This document shows positions 28,252 through 37,608 of a stretch of DNA of 49,190 bases, piece by piece (position 1 is the first letter of the stretch; the number at the start of each line of letters is the position of its first letter). Both the position numbers and the translations under genes were made by a program. Below the pieces are notes generated by a model. It ran no database searches. It saw only the letters and a program-made list of their open reading frames with translations, and had not been told where the DNA came from. The DNA comes from Rikenellaceae bacterium (GTDB taxonomy: Bacteria; Bacteroidota; Bacteroidia; Bacteroidales; UBA932): NCBI GenBank assembly GCA_022766385.1, contig JALEPJ010000007.1:1-49190 (forward strand), in the 5' to 3' direction.

Positions 28252-29554
28252 GGTGACAATAGGCTACGAGAAGCCCATTGCAGTACAGACTATGTGCAAT
28301 ACGCACACAAATGATGTGGAGGGAACCGTAGCGCAGTGCAAAAAGATGGCAGATGCTGGAGCTGACATCATCCGCATCACTGTTCCCGGTCCCAAGGAGG
28401 TAAATGACATTCGCTCAATACGGGAAACACTTAGAGAGAGCGGAATAGATACTCCAATAGTGGCGGATATCCATTTCTCCTCAGAAACCGCTATTGCTGT
28501 CGCACCTTTCGTTGACAAGGTCCGTATCAACCCAGGTAATTTCCATAGGGACCACGAGCAGGCCAAAGCTCAGTTCAGAAAGTTGCTTTCGGTATGCAAG
28601 GAGCATAATACAGCCATACGTATAGGCCTGAATCACGGATCTTTAGGAACTTATATAACAGAACTTTACGGTAATTCCGCCTACGCTATGGCCAAAGCCG
28701 CTATGGAGTGGATAGACATTTGCGTTGATGAGGATTTCAAGAATGTTGTAGTATCTCTCAAGTCGAGCAATACTGTCTTGATGGTTGATGCATACAGGCA
28801 ACTGCACTCAATGATGAAGGAAAGTGGACGCATCTTCCCTATGCACGTCGGTGTGACAGAAGCAGGGAACGGCGATTCTGGCCGTATCAAGTCCTGTGTA
28901 GGAATCTCCACATTACTCGCAGAAGGCATAGGTGATACCATCAGGGTGTCATTGACAGAGGATCCGGTAAATGAAATCTCCGTAGGCCGCTTTATTGCTG
29001 ACAGGTATGACCATAATAGCCTTTCTTCCCTAAGGGCAATATCCATAGAGGGCAAAAAGGCAGTTGCGAGCTATGAATCCCCTTCTCGGGAGTGTCTTAT
29101 ACTCGATGCTTCCTGCGACTTCGGCAAGAGGCTACTTGACCGTGAACTTGATGAAATCACTTTCAGAGGTACATATTTGGAAAACGGTGAGACCGTTGAT
29201 ATCGAGAGTTCTGGATTCGGGGCCTATCTTAGCGATGAGCTGATGCAGGCCTCAAGAAGGCGTTTCTACAAGCCTGAATACATCGCATGCCCCGGCTGCG
29301 GAAGAACGATGTACGACCTACAGAAAGCCTTTGAAGAGGTGAAGTCGCGCACATCTCACCTGAAGAATACCGTAATCGCAGTAATGGGCTGCATAGTCAA
29401 TGGCCCAGGAGAAATGGCGGATGCAGATTGGGGTTATGTCGGAGAGGGAAACCACAAAGTTTCCATCTATCACGGAAAGGAGCCGGTTCTCAGACACGTG
29501 CCTGATACCGAGGCTGTTGACCGTTTGCTTGAACTGATCGAGAATACACAGTAG
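28214..29554 (+). CDS. ispG: 4-hydroxy-3-methylbut-2-enyl diphosphate synthase IspG, shortened long-class form
   Basis: IspG makes HMBPP from methylerythritol cyclodiphosphate in the MEP isoprenoid pathway. The TIM-barrel half (residues 1-260: GADIIRITVPG, DKVRINPGNF, NTAIRIGLNHGSL, VTEAGNGDSGRIKS, GDTIRVSLTEDP) resembles the long IspG class found in plants and Bacteroidota. The [4Fe-4S] domain has C359, C362, C393 and E400 (CPGCG, CIVNGPGE). Long-class proteins carry a large extra domain between these parts and are about 600 residues; here only about 75-80 residues link them, for a total of 446. Starts at 28214, 28226 or 28232 are possible; the first overlaps the barrel gene by 38 nt. Last gene of the ligA run. 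Confidence 0.92.
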   Translation: MNDIMEMQVQIGKVTIGYEKPIAVQTMCNTHTNDVEGTVAQCKKMADAGADIIRITVPGPKEVNDIRSIRETLRESGIDTPIVADIHFSSETAIAVAPFVDKVRINPGNFHRDHEQAKAQFRKLLSVCKEHNTAIRIGLNHGSLGTYITELYGNSAYAMAKAAMEWIDICVDEDFKNVVVSLKSSNTVLMVDAYRQLHSMMKESGRIFPMHVGVTEAGNGDSGRIKSCVGISTLLAEGIGDTIRVSLTEDPVNEISVGRFIADRYDHNSLSSLRAISIEGKKAVASYESPSRECLILDASCDFGKRLLDRELDEITFRGTYLENGETVDIESSGFGAYLSDELMQASRRRFYKPEYIACPGCGRTMYDLQKAFEEVKSRTSHLKNTVIAVMGCIVNGPGEMADADWGYVGEGNHKVSIYHGKEPVLRHVPDTEAVDRLLELIENTQ

Positions 29555-29564
29555 CAGCTGGAGG

Positions 29565-30218
29565 CTAAATACGTGCAATGATGGTCTCGCATGCGCGGAC
29601 CTCCTGCCCGAGCTCAACATCAATCTGAGCATCGAGAGGCAGGAACATATCAATGCGGCTTCCGAACTTGATAATGCCGCATTGTTCCCCTGCCTTTACT
29701 TGCAGACCAGGCTCAGAATAGCAGGTGATTCTGCGTGCAAAGGTCCCTGCAAGCTGCTTGAAGAAGATTTCCTTGCCATCAGCGTTTCTTATACCTGTGC
29801 AGGCATGTTCATTTTCCTCTGAAGCTAGTGGCTTGAATGCAAGTACATGTCTTCCTGGGTGATATTTGTAGTATGTCACTTCTCCGTCAATAGGCCAGAA
29901 ATTGGCGTGAACATCGAAGAAATCCATATATACTGACACCTGTATGCATTCTTTTTTCAGGTGCTCAGACTCAAATACCTTGTCTATTATAACGACCTTG
30001 CCGTCGGCAACAGAACTGACTTTATGGGCGTCTCCAAGCCTGTTTCTTACAGGTACACGGAAGAAAGCCGTCTGCCACAGACAAAATACTATCACCAATG
30101 TCGCTACTGCCACAGACCATATTGCAAGCGTCCCAAAAATGAAAAGAGGTATGAGGACTGCAAGTCCTATCGTATATACTAAAGCCAGTGTTCCGTAGCT
30201 GTTTTTGTCAATATGCAT
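29565..30218 (-). CDS. psd: phosphatidylserine decarboxylase family protein
   Basis: Psd makes phosphatidylethanolamine from phosphatidylserine at the inner membrane. The 217-residue product is of the short class, with two N-terminal hydrophobic spans (LALVYTIGLAVLIPLFIFG and the next), VSVYMDFFDVHANFWPIDG in the middle, and the self-cleavage site FGSRIDMFLP near residue 192-201, where the Gly-Ser bond is cut to make the pyruvoyl group. It is the last gene of rsfS, ftsH, cdsA, psd, 3 bp after cdsA, and converges on ispG with 10 bp between stops. Confidence 0.9.
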   Translation of the reverse strand: MHIDKNSYGTLALVYTIGLAVLIPLFIFGTLAIWSVAVATLVIVFCLWQTAFFRVPVRNRLGDAHKVSSVADGKVVIIDKVFESEHLKKECIQVSVYMDFFDVHANFWPIDGEVTYYKYHPGRHVLAFKPLASEENEHACTGIRNADGKEIFFKQLAGTFARRITCYSEPGLQVKAGEQCGIIKFGSRIDMFLPLDAQIDVELGQEVRACETIIARI

Positions 30219-30221
30219 ATG

Positions 30222-31049
30222 TTAAAGCAGGTTGAATAGTGATAAATAAACGGCCCCGACAGGGATGGCGAAAAGCGCGCTGTCAAAACGGTCCAACATT
30301 CCGCCGTGTCCCGGCATAATGGTGCCCGAATCCTTTATGTCATAATGCCGTTTCCACTGAGACTCGAAAAGGTCTCCGTACACTCCGGCGATGACCATCA
30401 GAACAGTCAGTGCGATGCAATGCCAGATCGGATACTCCATTACCCCAAGAAGATTCATCAGCACAGCTGCAATTACGGCAAATGCCATTCCTCCCCACAC
30501 TCCGATCCAGGACTTCTTCGGGGAAACGGATGGGAAAAGTTTCTTTCCGTTTTTCTGGCCGAAGAGGCTGCCAATGGTGAACGCACCAACATCGGAACTC
30601 CAGATGATGACGAAGAAGCAGAGTATGAGTCTCCCGTTGAAAACTCCGTCATTAAAGGCAATGAGGTTCAACAGGGCCAATGGAATCGAAATGAAAAATA
30701 GACCAGCATAGATGTTGGAGAAAAGCCCGAAGTCACTCTTGTCTTTGACATAAAGGGAATTGATCATCACGATGAGTATAGGCAGCATCGCGATGGATAC
30801 AATCTTCGGATTCACTTCATATGCGCAGGTAACGAATTCAAGCGAAAAGAGGATGATGCTGGCAAGTATCGCAAGAGTCCGGGAGAAGATATACTTGTCC
30901 CCCATAGTCATCTTGTAGAACTCCGCAAGCATCAAGCTCAAAACCAAAACAACAAGGCCTGCGAACAAAAACTTGTTGACAAGCAGGCCTGCTAACATTA
31001 TCAGTAGAAAAGCTATTCCTGAAAGCGTTCTAAGCGCAAAGTTGTTCAT
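30222..31049 (-). CDS. cdsA: phosphatidate cytidylyltransferase CdsA
   Basis: CdsA makes CDP-diacylglycerol, the precursor of phosphatidylserine and acidic phospholipids, from phosphatidate and CTP. The 275-residue protein has about seven or eight membrane spans and the family signature near its C-terminus, KDSGTIMPGHGGMLDRFDS (about 243-261). SDVGAFTIGSLFGQKNGKKLF and SPKKSWIG precede it. The start overlaps the ftsH stop by 4 bp (ATGA). It is next to psd, the second following step in phosphatidylethanolamine synthesis; pssA is not in the window. Confidence 0.93.
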   Translation of the reverse strand: MNNFALRTLSGIAFLLIMLAGLLVNKFLFAGLVVLVLSLMLAEFYKMTMGDKYIFSRTLAILASIILFSLEFVTCAYEVNPKIVSIAMLPILIVMINSLYVKDKSDFGLFSNIYAGLFFISIPLALLNLIAFNDGVFNGRLILCFFVIIWSSDVGAFTIGSLFGQKNGKKLFPSVSPKKSWIGVWGGMAFAVIAAVLMNLLGVMEYPIWHCIALTVLMVIAGVYGDLFESQWKRHYDIKDSGTIMPGHGGMLDRFDSALFAIPVGAVYLSLFNLL

Positions 31050-33010
31050 TGTTCAGTCTTCTCTTCAGAGGGAAGCTGGTCCGATGAGCGTTTGACTTTC
31101 GGTCCCAGTATCCTTTCAACATCTTCTGCAAATATAACCTCTTTTTCCAAAAGAAGAGCGGCAACTTGCAAGAAACCTTCCTTATGCTCTGTTAAAAGTG
31201 CATATGTTCGGTCGTGAATCTCCTGAACAAGCCTCTTGACCTCCTCGTCCATCAGTTCTGCTGTCTTTTCACTGTACGGTTTGGTCAAGTCATAACCTCG
31301 TGAACCGGTAGAATCGTAGAAAGAAAGATTGCCTACTTTATCGCTCATACCGTAGTATTGAACCATTCCGTATGCCATCTGTGTCAGTCTTTCCAAATCG
31401 TTCTGTGCACCGGTAGAAGGCTCTCCATTCACAATTTCTTCGGCTACACGGCCGCCGATGAGCGAGCACATTTCATCCATCATCTGTGACTTCATCCAAA
31501 GTTTGTGCTCCTCAGGCAGGTACCAGGCAGCTCCAAGAGCCTGTCCGCGCGGGATGAGAGTAACCTTGAAGAGAGGTTGTCCGTAAGGAAGGAGCCAGCT
31601 GGTAACAGCATGACCTGCCTCGTGGTGGGCAATCGATCTCTTCTCCTCCGGAGTGATGATAGAACTCTTGCGCTCAAGACCTCCGACTATCCTATCTACA
31701 GCATCAAGGAAATCCTGCTGGTCTATTCTTTCCTTGTTCTTGCGGGCGGCAGTAAGTGCAGCTTCATTGCAAACATTGGCAATATCGGCACCGCTGAAGC
31801 CAGGTGTATGTTTGGCCATAAATTCTACATCGAAATCCTCCACCAGTTTCAGATCCTTCATGTGAACCTTGAATATCTCCATCCTCTCCTTAAGTTCAGG
31901 AAGCTCAACGTGAATCTGTCTGTCGAAACGGCCGGCTCTAAGCAAAGCCTTATCGAGAATGTCGGCCCTGTTGGTGGCGGCAAGCACTATCACACCGGTA
32001 TCGCTACCGAAACCATCCATCTCTGTAAGGAGCTGATTAAGTGTATTTTCACGCTCATCATTGGATGAAAATCCTACGTTCTTGCCTCTGGCGCGTCCTA
32101 CTGCATCAATTTCATCAATGAATACGATGCAAGGTGCTTTTTCCTTGGCCTGCTTGAAGAGGTCGCGGACGCGGGACGCACCCACACCTACGAACATTTC
32201 TACGAAATCAGAACCGGAAATGGAGAAGAAAGGAACATTCGCTTCACCTGCAACGGCCTTGGCAAGAAGTGTCTTACCCGTTCCCGGAGGACCTACGAGG
32301 AGTGCTCCCTTCGGAATTTTTCCTCCGAGTGCAGTGTATTTTTTGGGATTCTTGAGGAAATCAACGATTTCCATCACTTCTTCTTTTGCACCGTAAAGAC
32401 CGGCAACGTCCTTGAAAGTGACCTTCATCTCGTTCTTGTCCGCAAGCTTGCCGGTAGACTTGCCCACGTTGAAGATTCCACCGCCTCCGGCGCCTCCGCC
32501 TCCCATATTCTTACTCATTCCGCGGAACATCCAGACCCACATCAGAATAAGGAGCAGCGGGAAGATGATCCATTCGAGTATGCCGGTCCAGGTCTTGGCA
32601 TTGTTCTCCATAATGATTTTGACCTGATCGGACTCTGGAAGCTGGGCATTGAGCTCACCGAATTCCTTTTCAGCATCGAACTTGCCTGAAACGAGGAAGG
32701 TGAAATGAGGCGACTTTGTAGGTACTGCGCCACCAACATATTTGTCGGAGTATGCCGCCAATCTGTCAGGTTTCATGGTTATGGTACCCTTGAAGTCATT
32801 TCTCACGAAATGAATCTCCTTAACATCACCGCTGAGTATCATACTCTGAACCTCTGCCCACTCAACCTTGGCTGGAGCGGGGCTGCTCTGACTGAAAAGC
32901 ATCCAGCCTATTCCTACAAGCAGGAGGAGATAGAGCCAGGAGAGATTCAACCTAACCTTAATTTTCTTGATATTCTTGTCAGGTTTCTTATTATTATTGT
33001 TTTCTGCCAT
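31046..33010 (-). CDS. ftsH: ATP-dependent zinc metalloprotease FtsH
   Basis: FtsH is a membrane AAA+ protease that removes damaged or short-lived membrane and cytoplasmic proteins, including lipid A enzymes in other bacteria. The 654-residue protein has an N-terminal span near 27-45, a periplasmic domain, a second span ([18 protein letters not shown]), Walker A GPPGTGKT near 240, Walker [10 protein letters not shown], the second region of homology ([18 protein letters not shown]), and the zinc site HHEAGH near 461. ATG 33010 begins the normal N-terminus; the longer frame runs into rsfS. A Gly-rich segment (GGGGAGGGG) joins the second span and the ATPase. It lies 11 bp after rsfS. Confidence 0.96.
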   Translation of the reverse strand: MAENNNNKKPDKNIKKIKVRLNLSWLYLLLLVGIGWMLFSQSSPAPAKVEWAEVQSMILSGDVKEIHFVRNDFKGTITMKPDRLAAYSDKYVGGAVPTKSPHFTFLVSGKFDAEKEFGELNAQLPESDQVKIIMENNAKTWTGILEWIIFPLLLILMWVWMFRGMSKNMGGGGAGGGGIFNVGKSTGKLADKNEMKVTFKDVAGLYGAKEEVMEIVDFLKNPKKYTALGGKIPKGALLVGPPGTGKTLLAKAVAGEANVPFFSISGSDFVEMFVGVGASRVRDLFKQAKEKAPCIVFIDEIDAVGRARGKNVGFSSNDERENTLNQLLTEMDGFGSDTGVIVLAATNRADILDKALLRAGRFDRQIHVELPELKERMEIFKVHMKDLKLVEDFDVEFMAKHTPGFSGADIANVCNEAALTAARKNKERIDQQDFLDAVDRIVGGLERKSSIITPEEKRSIAHHEAGHAVTSWLLPYGQPLFKVTLIPRGQALGAAWYLPEEHKLWMKSQMMDEMCSLIGGRVAEEIVNGEPSTGAQNDLERLTQMAYGMVQYYGMSDKVGNLSFYDSTGSRGYDLTKPYSEKTAELMDEEVKRLVQEIHDRTYALLTEHKEGFLQVAALLLEKEVIFAEDVERILGPKVKRSSDQLPSEEKTEQ

Positions 33011-33021
33011 TTGTTGTTCTC

Positions 33022-33414
33022 TTAGTATTCTTTTTCTAAAGAAACTGCCTTCTTGACAGGCTTTCTCCTTTCTTTGTATGTTTTCTTTGGAGCATCTGCC
33101 CACAGGTCTTCCAGACGGTAAAATTCCCTATACTGGGTTAGGAATACGTGAACCACTATGTGGCCGTAGTCGATTATGATCCAGAAATCATTTTCCATAC
33201 CCTGGGTCCTGACCGGCTTCATTCCCAATTCCTCATTGCAAACCTTTATAATGTTGTCAGCTACAGCAGCTACGTTCGTGGTGGAGTCTCCGTTACAGAT
33301 AACGAAATAGTCAGCGATGGCTGATCCTATAGGCCTTAAATCAAGTGACACTACGTTTTGCCCTTTCTTATCCTGGATGGCATCCGCAATGACGCGAAGA
33401 TCGTGTGTAATCAT
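33022..33414 (-). CDS. rsfS: ribosome silencing factor RsfS
   Basis: RsfS binds ribosomal protein uL14 and blocks joining of the subunits in starvation. The 130-residue product has the family core: LRPIGSAIADYFVICNGDS near 27-45, MKPVRTQGMENDFWIIIDYGHIVVHVF (about 72-98) and YREFYRLEDLWADA. A basic tail (YKERRKPVKKAVSLEKEY) follows. ATG 33414 is chosen because it starts the conserved part; the longer frame to 33537 overlaps birA. First gene of the rsfS, ftsH, cdsA, psd run and divergent from birA, whose promoter lies immediately upstream. Confidence 0.92.
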   Translation of the reverse strand: MITHDLRVIADAIQDKKGQNVVSLDLRPIGSAIADYFVICNGDSTTNVAAVADNIIKVCNEELGMKPVRTQGMENDFWIIIDYGHIVVHVFLTQYREFYRLEDLWADAPKKTYKERRKPVKKAVSLEKEY

Positions 33415-33431
33415 ATATTGTGGAAAATTAA

Positions 33432-33439
33432 TAAATTTG
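33432..33439 (+). promoter_or_regulatory. birA -7 element
   Basis: TAAATTTG fits TAnnTTTG; the predicted start near 33445 favours ATG 33460 as the birA start. Confidence 0.5.
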
Positions 33440-33459
33440 CAGCCAAAGATAACACAAAA

Positions 33460-34098
33460 ATGGGACCAATGGAAATCAAGTCGGAAATTAGGTGGTTTGA
33501 TGTAGTCGAATCGACCAATGACGAGGTTAGAAAGCATATTTCGGAGCTTGACAATTTGTCAGTCATCGCGGCAGAGTACCAGACAAAAGGTCGTGGACAG
33601 GGGGATCACAAATGGCATAGCCGCAGTGGAGAAAACCTGACCTTCACCGTGGCCTTGAAATTTGGCGGCGACTCCCAACTCCAGCCCCTTGATGTGAAGG
33701 ATTCGCTCCTGATTACGGAAGTGACGACTCTTGCCCTCCGCCTCTATCTGGCAGACAAGGGCATAGAGGCACGAATCAAGTGGCCGAATGACATATATGT
33801 GGGCGATAAGAAAATATGCGGAATGCTGATTGAGAATATCCTTGACAAATCTCAGGTCAGTGCCAGCATAGTCGGTATAGGATTGAACATCAATCAGACC
33901 GAGTTCCCTGCAGACCTGCCCAATCCTACTTCTGTCAAACTGCTCACGGGACGCGACTATTCGACAAGAGAAGAACTCGAGCTATTCTGTTCGTATTTGG
34001 CAGAATGTGCATTGAAAACAAATACCGCCGAAGGACGGCGGTATCTTGATGATATTTTCAATCAATATATGTTCAGGCTTGACGCAAAGCCCGAATAG
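33460..34098 (+). CDS. birA: biotin-[acetyl-CoA-carboxylase] ligase BirA, apparently lacking the C-terminal domain
   Basis: BirA activates biotin to biotinyl-AMP and attaches it to the carboxyl carrier protein of acetyl-CoA carboxylase. The 212-residue protein has the catalytic motifs: VESTNDEV, the adenylate loop GRGQGDHKWHS (GRGxxGR-like), ENLTFTVAL, KWPNDIYVGDKKICGMLIE and VGIGLNIN. There is no N-terminal HTH, so it cannot act as a repressor. The frame stops soon after FNQYMFRLDAKPE, where family members usually go on for about 35-45 residues of SH3-like domain. Its last 26 bp overlap the 3' end of rpe on the other strand. ATG 33469 is an alternative start. Confidence 0.85.
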   Translation: MGPMEIKSEIRWFDVVESTNDEVRKHISELDNLSVIAAEYQTKGRGQGDHKWHSRSGENLTFTVALKFGGDSQLQPLDVKDSLLITEVTTLALRLYLADKGIEARIKWPNDIYVGDKKICGMLIENILDKSQVSASIVGIGLNINQTEFPADLPNPTSVKLLTGRDYSTREELELFCSYLAECALKTNTAEGRRYLDDIFNQYMFRLDAKPE

Positions 34099-34729
34099 CG
34101 CCCGCTGGATCAACGTCCTTGAAAACGGCACTCCCGGCCACCAAAATGTCAGCTCCTGCGGTGAAAATCGCAGAAGCATTGGCCTTTGTGGCGCCTCCGT
34201 CAATCTGAATCAGACACTTGGCATTCTGCCTGTCAATCTCCTTGCGAACGTTTTCAATCCTTAAGTAGCTCTCCTCAATGAACTTCTGCCCTCCGAAACC
34301 TGCAAAGACCGTCATTATCAGCACATAATCCAGTTCTTTCAGATAAGGGAAGAGTTCCTCCACCGGAACATCTGGATTTATGGCAATTCCTGCCTTCATA
34401 CCAAGCGAGTGGATACGTTCTACCCACTCGGAAGGCTCCTTGCCAGCAAGTCTGGCTGCTTCGAGATGGAATGATACCATTTCAACTCCGCAATCGGCAC
34501 AGGTCCCGAAATACTTGTCAGGATTGACTATCATTAAATGTGCGTCCATAGGAATGCTTGCTATTTTTCCTATTGGGGCAATGACAGAAAAACCGAATGA
34601 GATATTAGGTACGAGACTACCATCCATCACATCGAGATGAATTAGGTCTGCGTGCTCGTTGAGCATAAGGATATCCTGCTCAAGATGAAGAAAATCTGCA
34701 GAAAGGACAGATGGGGCAATCAGTCTCAT
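34073..34729 (-). CDS. rpe: ribulose-phosphate 3-epimerase
   Basis: Rpe interconverts ribulose 5-phosphate and xylulose 5-phosphate in the pentose phosphate pathway. The 218-residue TIM-barrel protein has the signatures LIHLDVMDGSLVPNISFG (about 30-47), DAHLMIVNP, VSFHLEAA, VLIMTVFAGFGGQKFI and QIDGGATKANA, and the metal/catalytic residues H31, D33, H65 and D171-type positions are present by pattern. Length is typical. It is the third gene of the dnaA, pepD, rpe set, 13 bp after pepD. Confidence 0.95.
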   Translation of the reverse strand: MRLIAPSVLSADFLHLEQDILMLNEHADLIHLDVMDGSLVPNISFGFSVIAPIGKIASIPMDAHLMIVNPDKYFGTCADCGVEMVSFHLEAARLAGKEPSEWVERIHSLGMKAGIAINPDVPVEELFPYLKELDYVLIMTVFAGFGGQKFIEESYLRIENVRKEIDRQNAKCLIQIDGGATKANASAIFTAGADILVAGSAVFKDVDPAGAIRALRQA

Positions 34730-34742
34730 ACTTCTTTAAGCT

Positions 34743-36170
34743 CTACTTGAAGTTGCATACTACATCTACCAGCAAATCAGTAAATTTGTCGAGAGAAGCC
34801 AAGTCCATTCTTTCTCCTGGAGCATGCACTCCGAGCAGGGTTGGACCGAAGGAAATCATATCCATCCCCGGGAACTTCTCAAGGAGGAGTCCGCACTCGA
34901 GTCCTGCATGTATAGCCTTGACTATCGGCTCCTTGCCAAAGAGTCTCTTATACGATTCAACGCATTCTGCGAGTATGTGCGAATTGACATCCGGCCTCCA
35001 TCCAGGATATTCAAGCTTGTGCTCCACCCTTGCTCCTGCCGCTTCGAAATTGGCTCTGATCTTCGAAGCGATCATCTTCTTTCTTGAGTTTACTGAACTT
35101 CTTTGGGAGCTTATGATTTTGATTTTGCCGAATTCGTTCATCCTGACGGCTGCAAGATTGGTGGAAGTCTCGACCAGTCCCTTGATGTCCTGGCTCATTG
35201 CCTGAACTCCGTGAGGGCAGGCGTGAATTGCGCGAATGAATCTTTCGGCAGTATTCTGGTCGATCATCTTCTCATTCACAAATACCGGAGAACTGCTTAC
35301 ATAGATGTCAGGGTCGCTGCTTGCAAACTCGATTCTGAGATCCTTACCGAAGTCCTGTAGTCTAGTAATGGTGGCCTTCTCATCAGGAACGGCGATTATC
35401 GCCTCACATTCCCTTGCAATGGCATTGGACTTATTGCCTCCCTTAAACAGCTGAAGCTGAAGCCCATATGAAAGCTCCTCATAGAGAAAACGACCCATCA
35501 GCTGAACGGTGTTTGCCCTCTCCTTGTTGATGTCTTCGCCGCTATGGCCTCCCATTGCGCCGCCTATCCTTATGCGTATGCGTTCCCAGCCCTTGTGTAT
35601 GAGCTCAGTGGAGTAGTCGAATTCAATGATGGTATTAAGACCTCCGGCGCAACCGATGCAGAACTCCCCTTCCTCTTCAGAGTCGAGGTTGATGAGGGTT
35701 TTGCCACTGAAAAAACCGGGTTCCATCGCGGTAGCGCCGTCCATGCCCGTCTCTTCGGAAATCGTGAATACGCATTCGATGCGGCCCATCTCCAAATCGC
35801 TCTCGAGCAATGCGAGGGATGCGGCAATGCCTATGCCGTCGTCGGCACCAAGTGTTGTATCCTTTGCAATCATCCATCCGTCCTCGATGACATATTTGAT
35901 AGGGTCTTTTGCAAAGTCATGCTGAACGCCTGCATTTTTCTCACAGACCATATCCTGATGGCTCTGCAGGACGAGGACAGGAACATCCTCCTTGCCCTTT
36001 GATGCTTCGCGGGTGATGAGCACATTGCCGATAGCATCTGTCTTGCAGGCAAGATTATGCTCGGCAGCGAAAGCCTGAAGATAAGCGGTCATGGGACCTT
36101 CGTGGCCGGATTCCCTTGGAATCTCAGTGATTTTCTTGAAATAATCGAGAACTTTAGATGAATATGACAT
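34743..36170 (-). CDS. pepD: aminoacyl-histidine dipeptidase PepD (M20 family)
   Basis: PepD is a cytosolic zinc dipeptidase that cuts Xaa-His and related dipeptides. The 475-residue product has the M20 metal sites VLVLQSHQDMVCEK (about 74-87), TLGADDGIGIAASLAL (about 112-127), SEETGMDGATAM (about 146-157), LDSEEEGEFCIGCAGG, and a late HAGLECGLL. GGHSGEDI and NAIAREC belong to the lid domain. The length of about 480 is normal for PepD. It lies 10 bp after dnaA and 13 bp before rpe, so it is probably cotranscribed with dnaA. Confidence 0.93.
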   Translation of the reverse strand: MSYSSKVLDYFKKITEIPRESGHEGPMTAYLQAFAAEHNLACKTDAIGNVLITREASKGKEDVPVLVLQSHQDMVCEKNAGVQHDFAKDPIKYVIEDGWMIAKDTTLGADDGIGIAASLALLESDLEMGRIECVFTISEETGMDGATAMEPGFFSGKTLINLDSEEEGEFCIGCAGGLNTIIEFDYSTELIHKGWERIRIRIGGAMGGHSGEDINKERANTVQLMGRFLYEELSYGLQLQLFKGGNKSNAIARECEAIIAVPDEKATITRLQDFGKDLRIEFASSDPDIYVSSSPVFVNEKMIDQNTAERFIRAIHACPHGVQAMSQDIKGLVETSTNLAAVRMNEFGKIKIISSQRSSVNSRKKMIASKIRANFEAAGARVEHKLEYPGWRPDVNSHILAECVESYKRLFGKEPIVKAIHAGLECGLLLEKFPGMDMISFGPTLLGVHAPGERMDLASLDKFTDLLVDVVCNFK

Positions 36171-36180
36171 AGTACCTGTA

Positions 36181-37608
36181 TTATTTCACTACAGGTACCA
36201 GCATTTTCTCGATATCGGTGATGTATTGCTTGAATGTTCTGTCAGTTGACATCAAATCCGAAACCGTCGTGCATGCGTGGAGCACTGTAGCGTGATCCTT
36301 TCCTCCCAATTCCATTCCGATAGTGGACAGAGAACAGTTTTCGATATGGTTACGGCTGATGTACATCGCAATCTGGCGTGCCTGCACTATCTGACGCTTG
36401 CGCGTCTTGGACAGCAACGCCTCACGGGTAATATTGAAGTACTCGCAGACTACCGACTGAACCTTGTCTATGGTAAGGTCAGACTTTTCTTCTCTCACTA
36501 TCTTGTCTGTAATATTCTGAGCCAACTCGACAGTGACTTCCTGTCTGGTCAAGGTGGCGTGAGCAATCAATGAGATAAGGGCGCCTTCCAATTCCCTGAA
36601 ATTTGATTTGATGCGTGTGGCAAGGTACTCCAGCACGGCATCGTCAATGGATACTCCCTCGCGGAAACTCCTGCTCTTGAGCATAGCAAGCCTGGTCTGA
36701 TAATCAGGACGCTTCAGCTCCACGGACAGACCCCACTTGAATCTGGAAAGAAGTCTCTCTTCAAAATTCTGCAGGTCAACCGGAGCACGGTCGGAAGTGA
36801 AGATGAGCTGCTTTCCCGACTGGTGCAGATGGTTGAAGACATTGAAGAAAGCGTTCTGGGAACCCTGACCTATCAAATCCTGGATATCGTCCACAATCAG
36901 GACCTCAATCTTCATATAGAATGCAAGGAAGTCTGTGAGTTTGTTCTTCACATTGACTGCATCCATATACTGGGTCTTGAACTCGTTTCCCGTCACATAC
37001 AGGACTACCTTCTCCGGGAACTTCTCCTTGATGGCAAGACCTATAGCCTGGGCGATATGGGTCTTGCCAAGGCCTGAACTGGCGAAAAGGAAAAGCGGGT
37101 TGAACGGTGTATTTCCCGGTGCGGATGAAATGTTGAGTCCGGCGGTAATGCCCATCTTGTTGCATTCGCCCTCAATCAGGTTTTCAAAGCAATAGACAGG
37201 ATTGAGCCTTGGCTTGATGTTAAGCTTTTGCAGACCCGGATAAACGAAAGGACTCGGATTTCCCGAAGGGTTGTAGGTATTGATGGAAACAGGCCTGTTT
37301 GAAGGCTCAAGGCTGTTCGATGCAGGATACTGCATAGGCTGCTGCGACTTTACCGGACGTACACGGTAGATAAGGCGGGCATCAGCTCCAATTACCCTTC
37401 GCAATGTCTTCTTGATTATATCAAGGAAGGCTCCCTCGAGATACTCCCTGAAGAAATCGGTAGGAACTTCTACGGTGAGGGTGGAATCCTCCATGGACAC
37501 CGGCTTGATCGGTTTGAACCAAGTCGCATATTTCTGTGGCTCGACCAACTGCTCGATGATGTGCAGGCAGTCGTTCCATATGTCAATATGTCTGTTTGGA
37601 TTCTCCAT
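36181..37608 (-). CDS. dnaA: chromosomal replication initiator DnaA
   Basis: DnaA binds DnaA boxes at oriC and opens the DNA. The 475-residue protein has domain I (HIDIWNDCLHIIEQLVEPQKYATWFKPI), a Pro/Asn/Ser-rich domain II (about 95-135), the AAA+ domain III with Walker A SGLGKTH near 180, Walker B VLIVDDIQDL and DRAPVDLQNFEERLLSRFKWG, and the DNA-binding domain IV ending in GGKDHATVLHACTTV. ATG 37608 is used; the codon at 37632 is TTG. GGAAG lies 6 nt upstream of the ATG. The neighbours are not the usual dnaN/recF, and no DnaA-box cluster is visible nearby. Confidence 0.96.
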   Translation of the reverse strand: MENPNRHIDIWNDCLHIIEQLVEPQKYATWFKPIKPVSMEDSTLTVEVPTDFFREYLEGAFLDIIKKTLRRVIGADARLIYRVRPVKSQQPMQYPASNSLEPSNRPVSINTYNPSGNPSPFVYPGLQKLNIKPRLNPVYCFENLIEGECNKMGITAGLNISSAPGNTPFNPLFLFASSGLGKTHIAQAIGLAIKEKFPEKVVLYVTGNEFKTQYMDAVNVKNKLTDFLAFYMKIEVLIVDDIQDLIGQGSQNAFFNVFNHLHQSGKQLIFTSDRAPVDLQNFEERLLSRFKWGLSVELKRPDYQTRLAMLKSRSFREGVSIDDAVLEYLATRIKSNFRELEGALISLIAHATLTRQEVTVELAQNITDKIVREEKSDLTIDKVQSVVCEYFNITREALLSKTRKRQIVQARQIAMYISRNHIENCSLSTIGMELGGKDHATVLHACTTVSDLMSTDRTFKQYITDIEKMLVPVVK

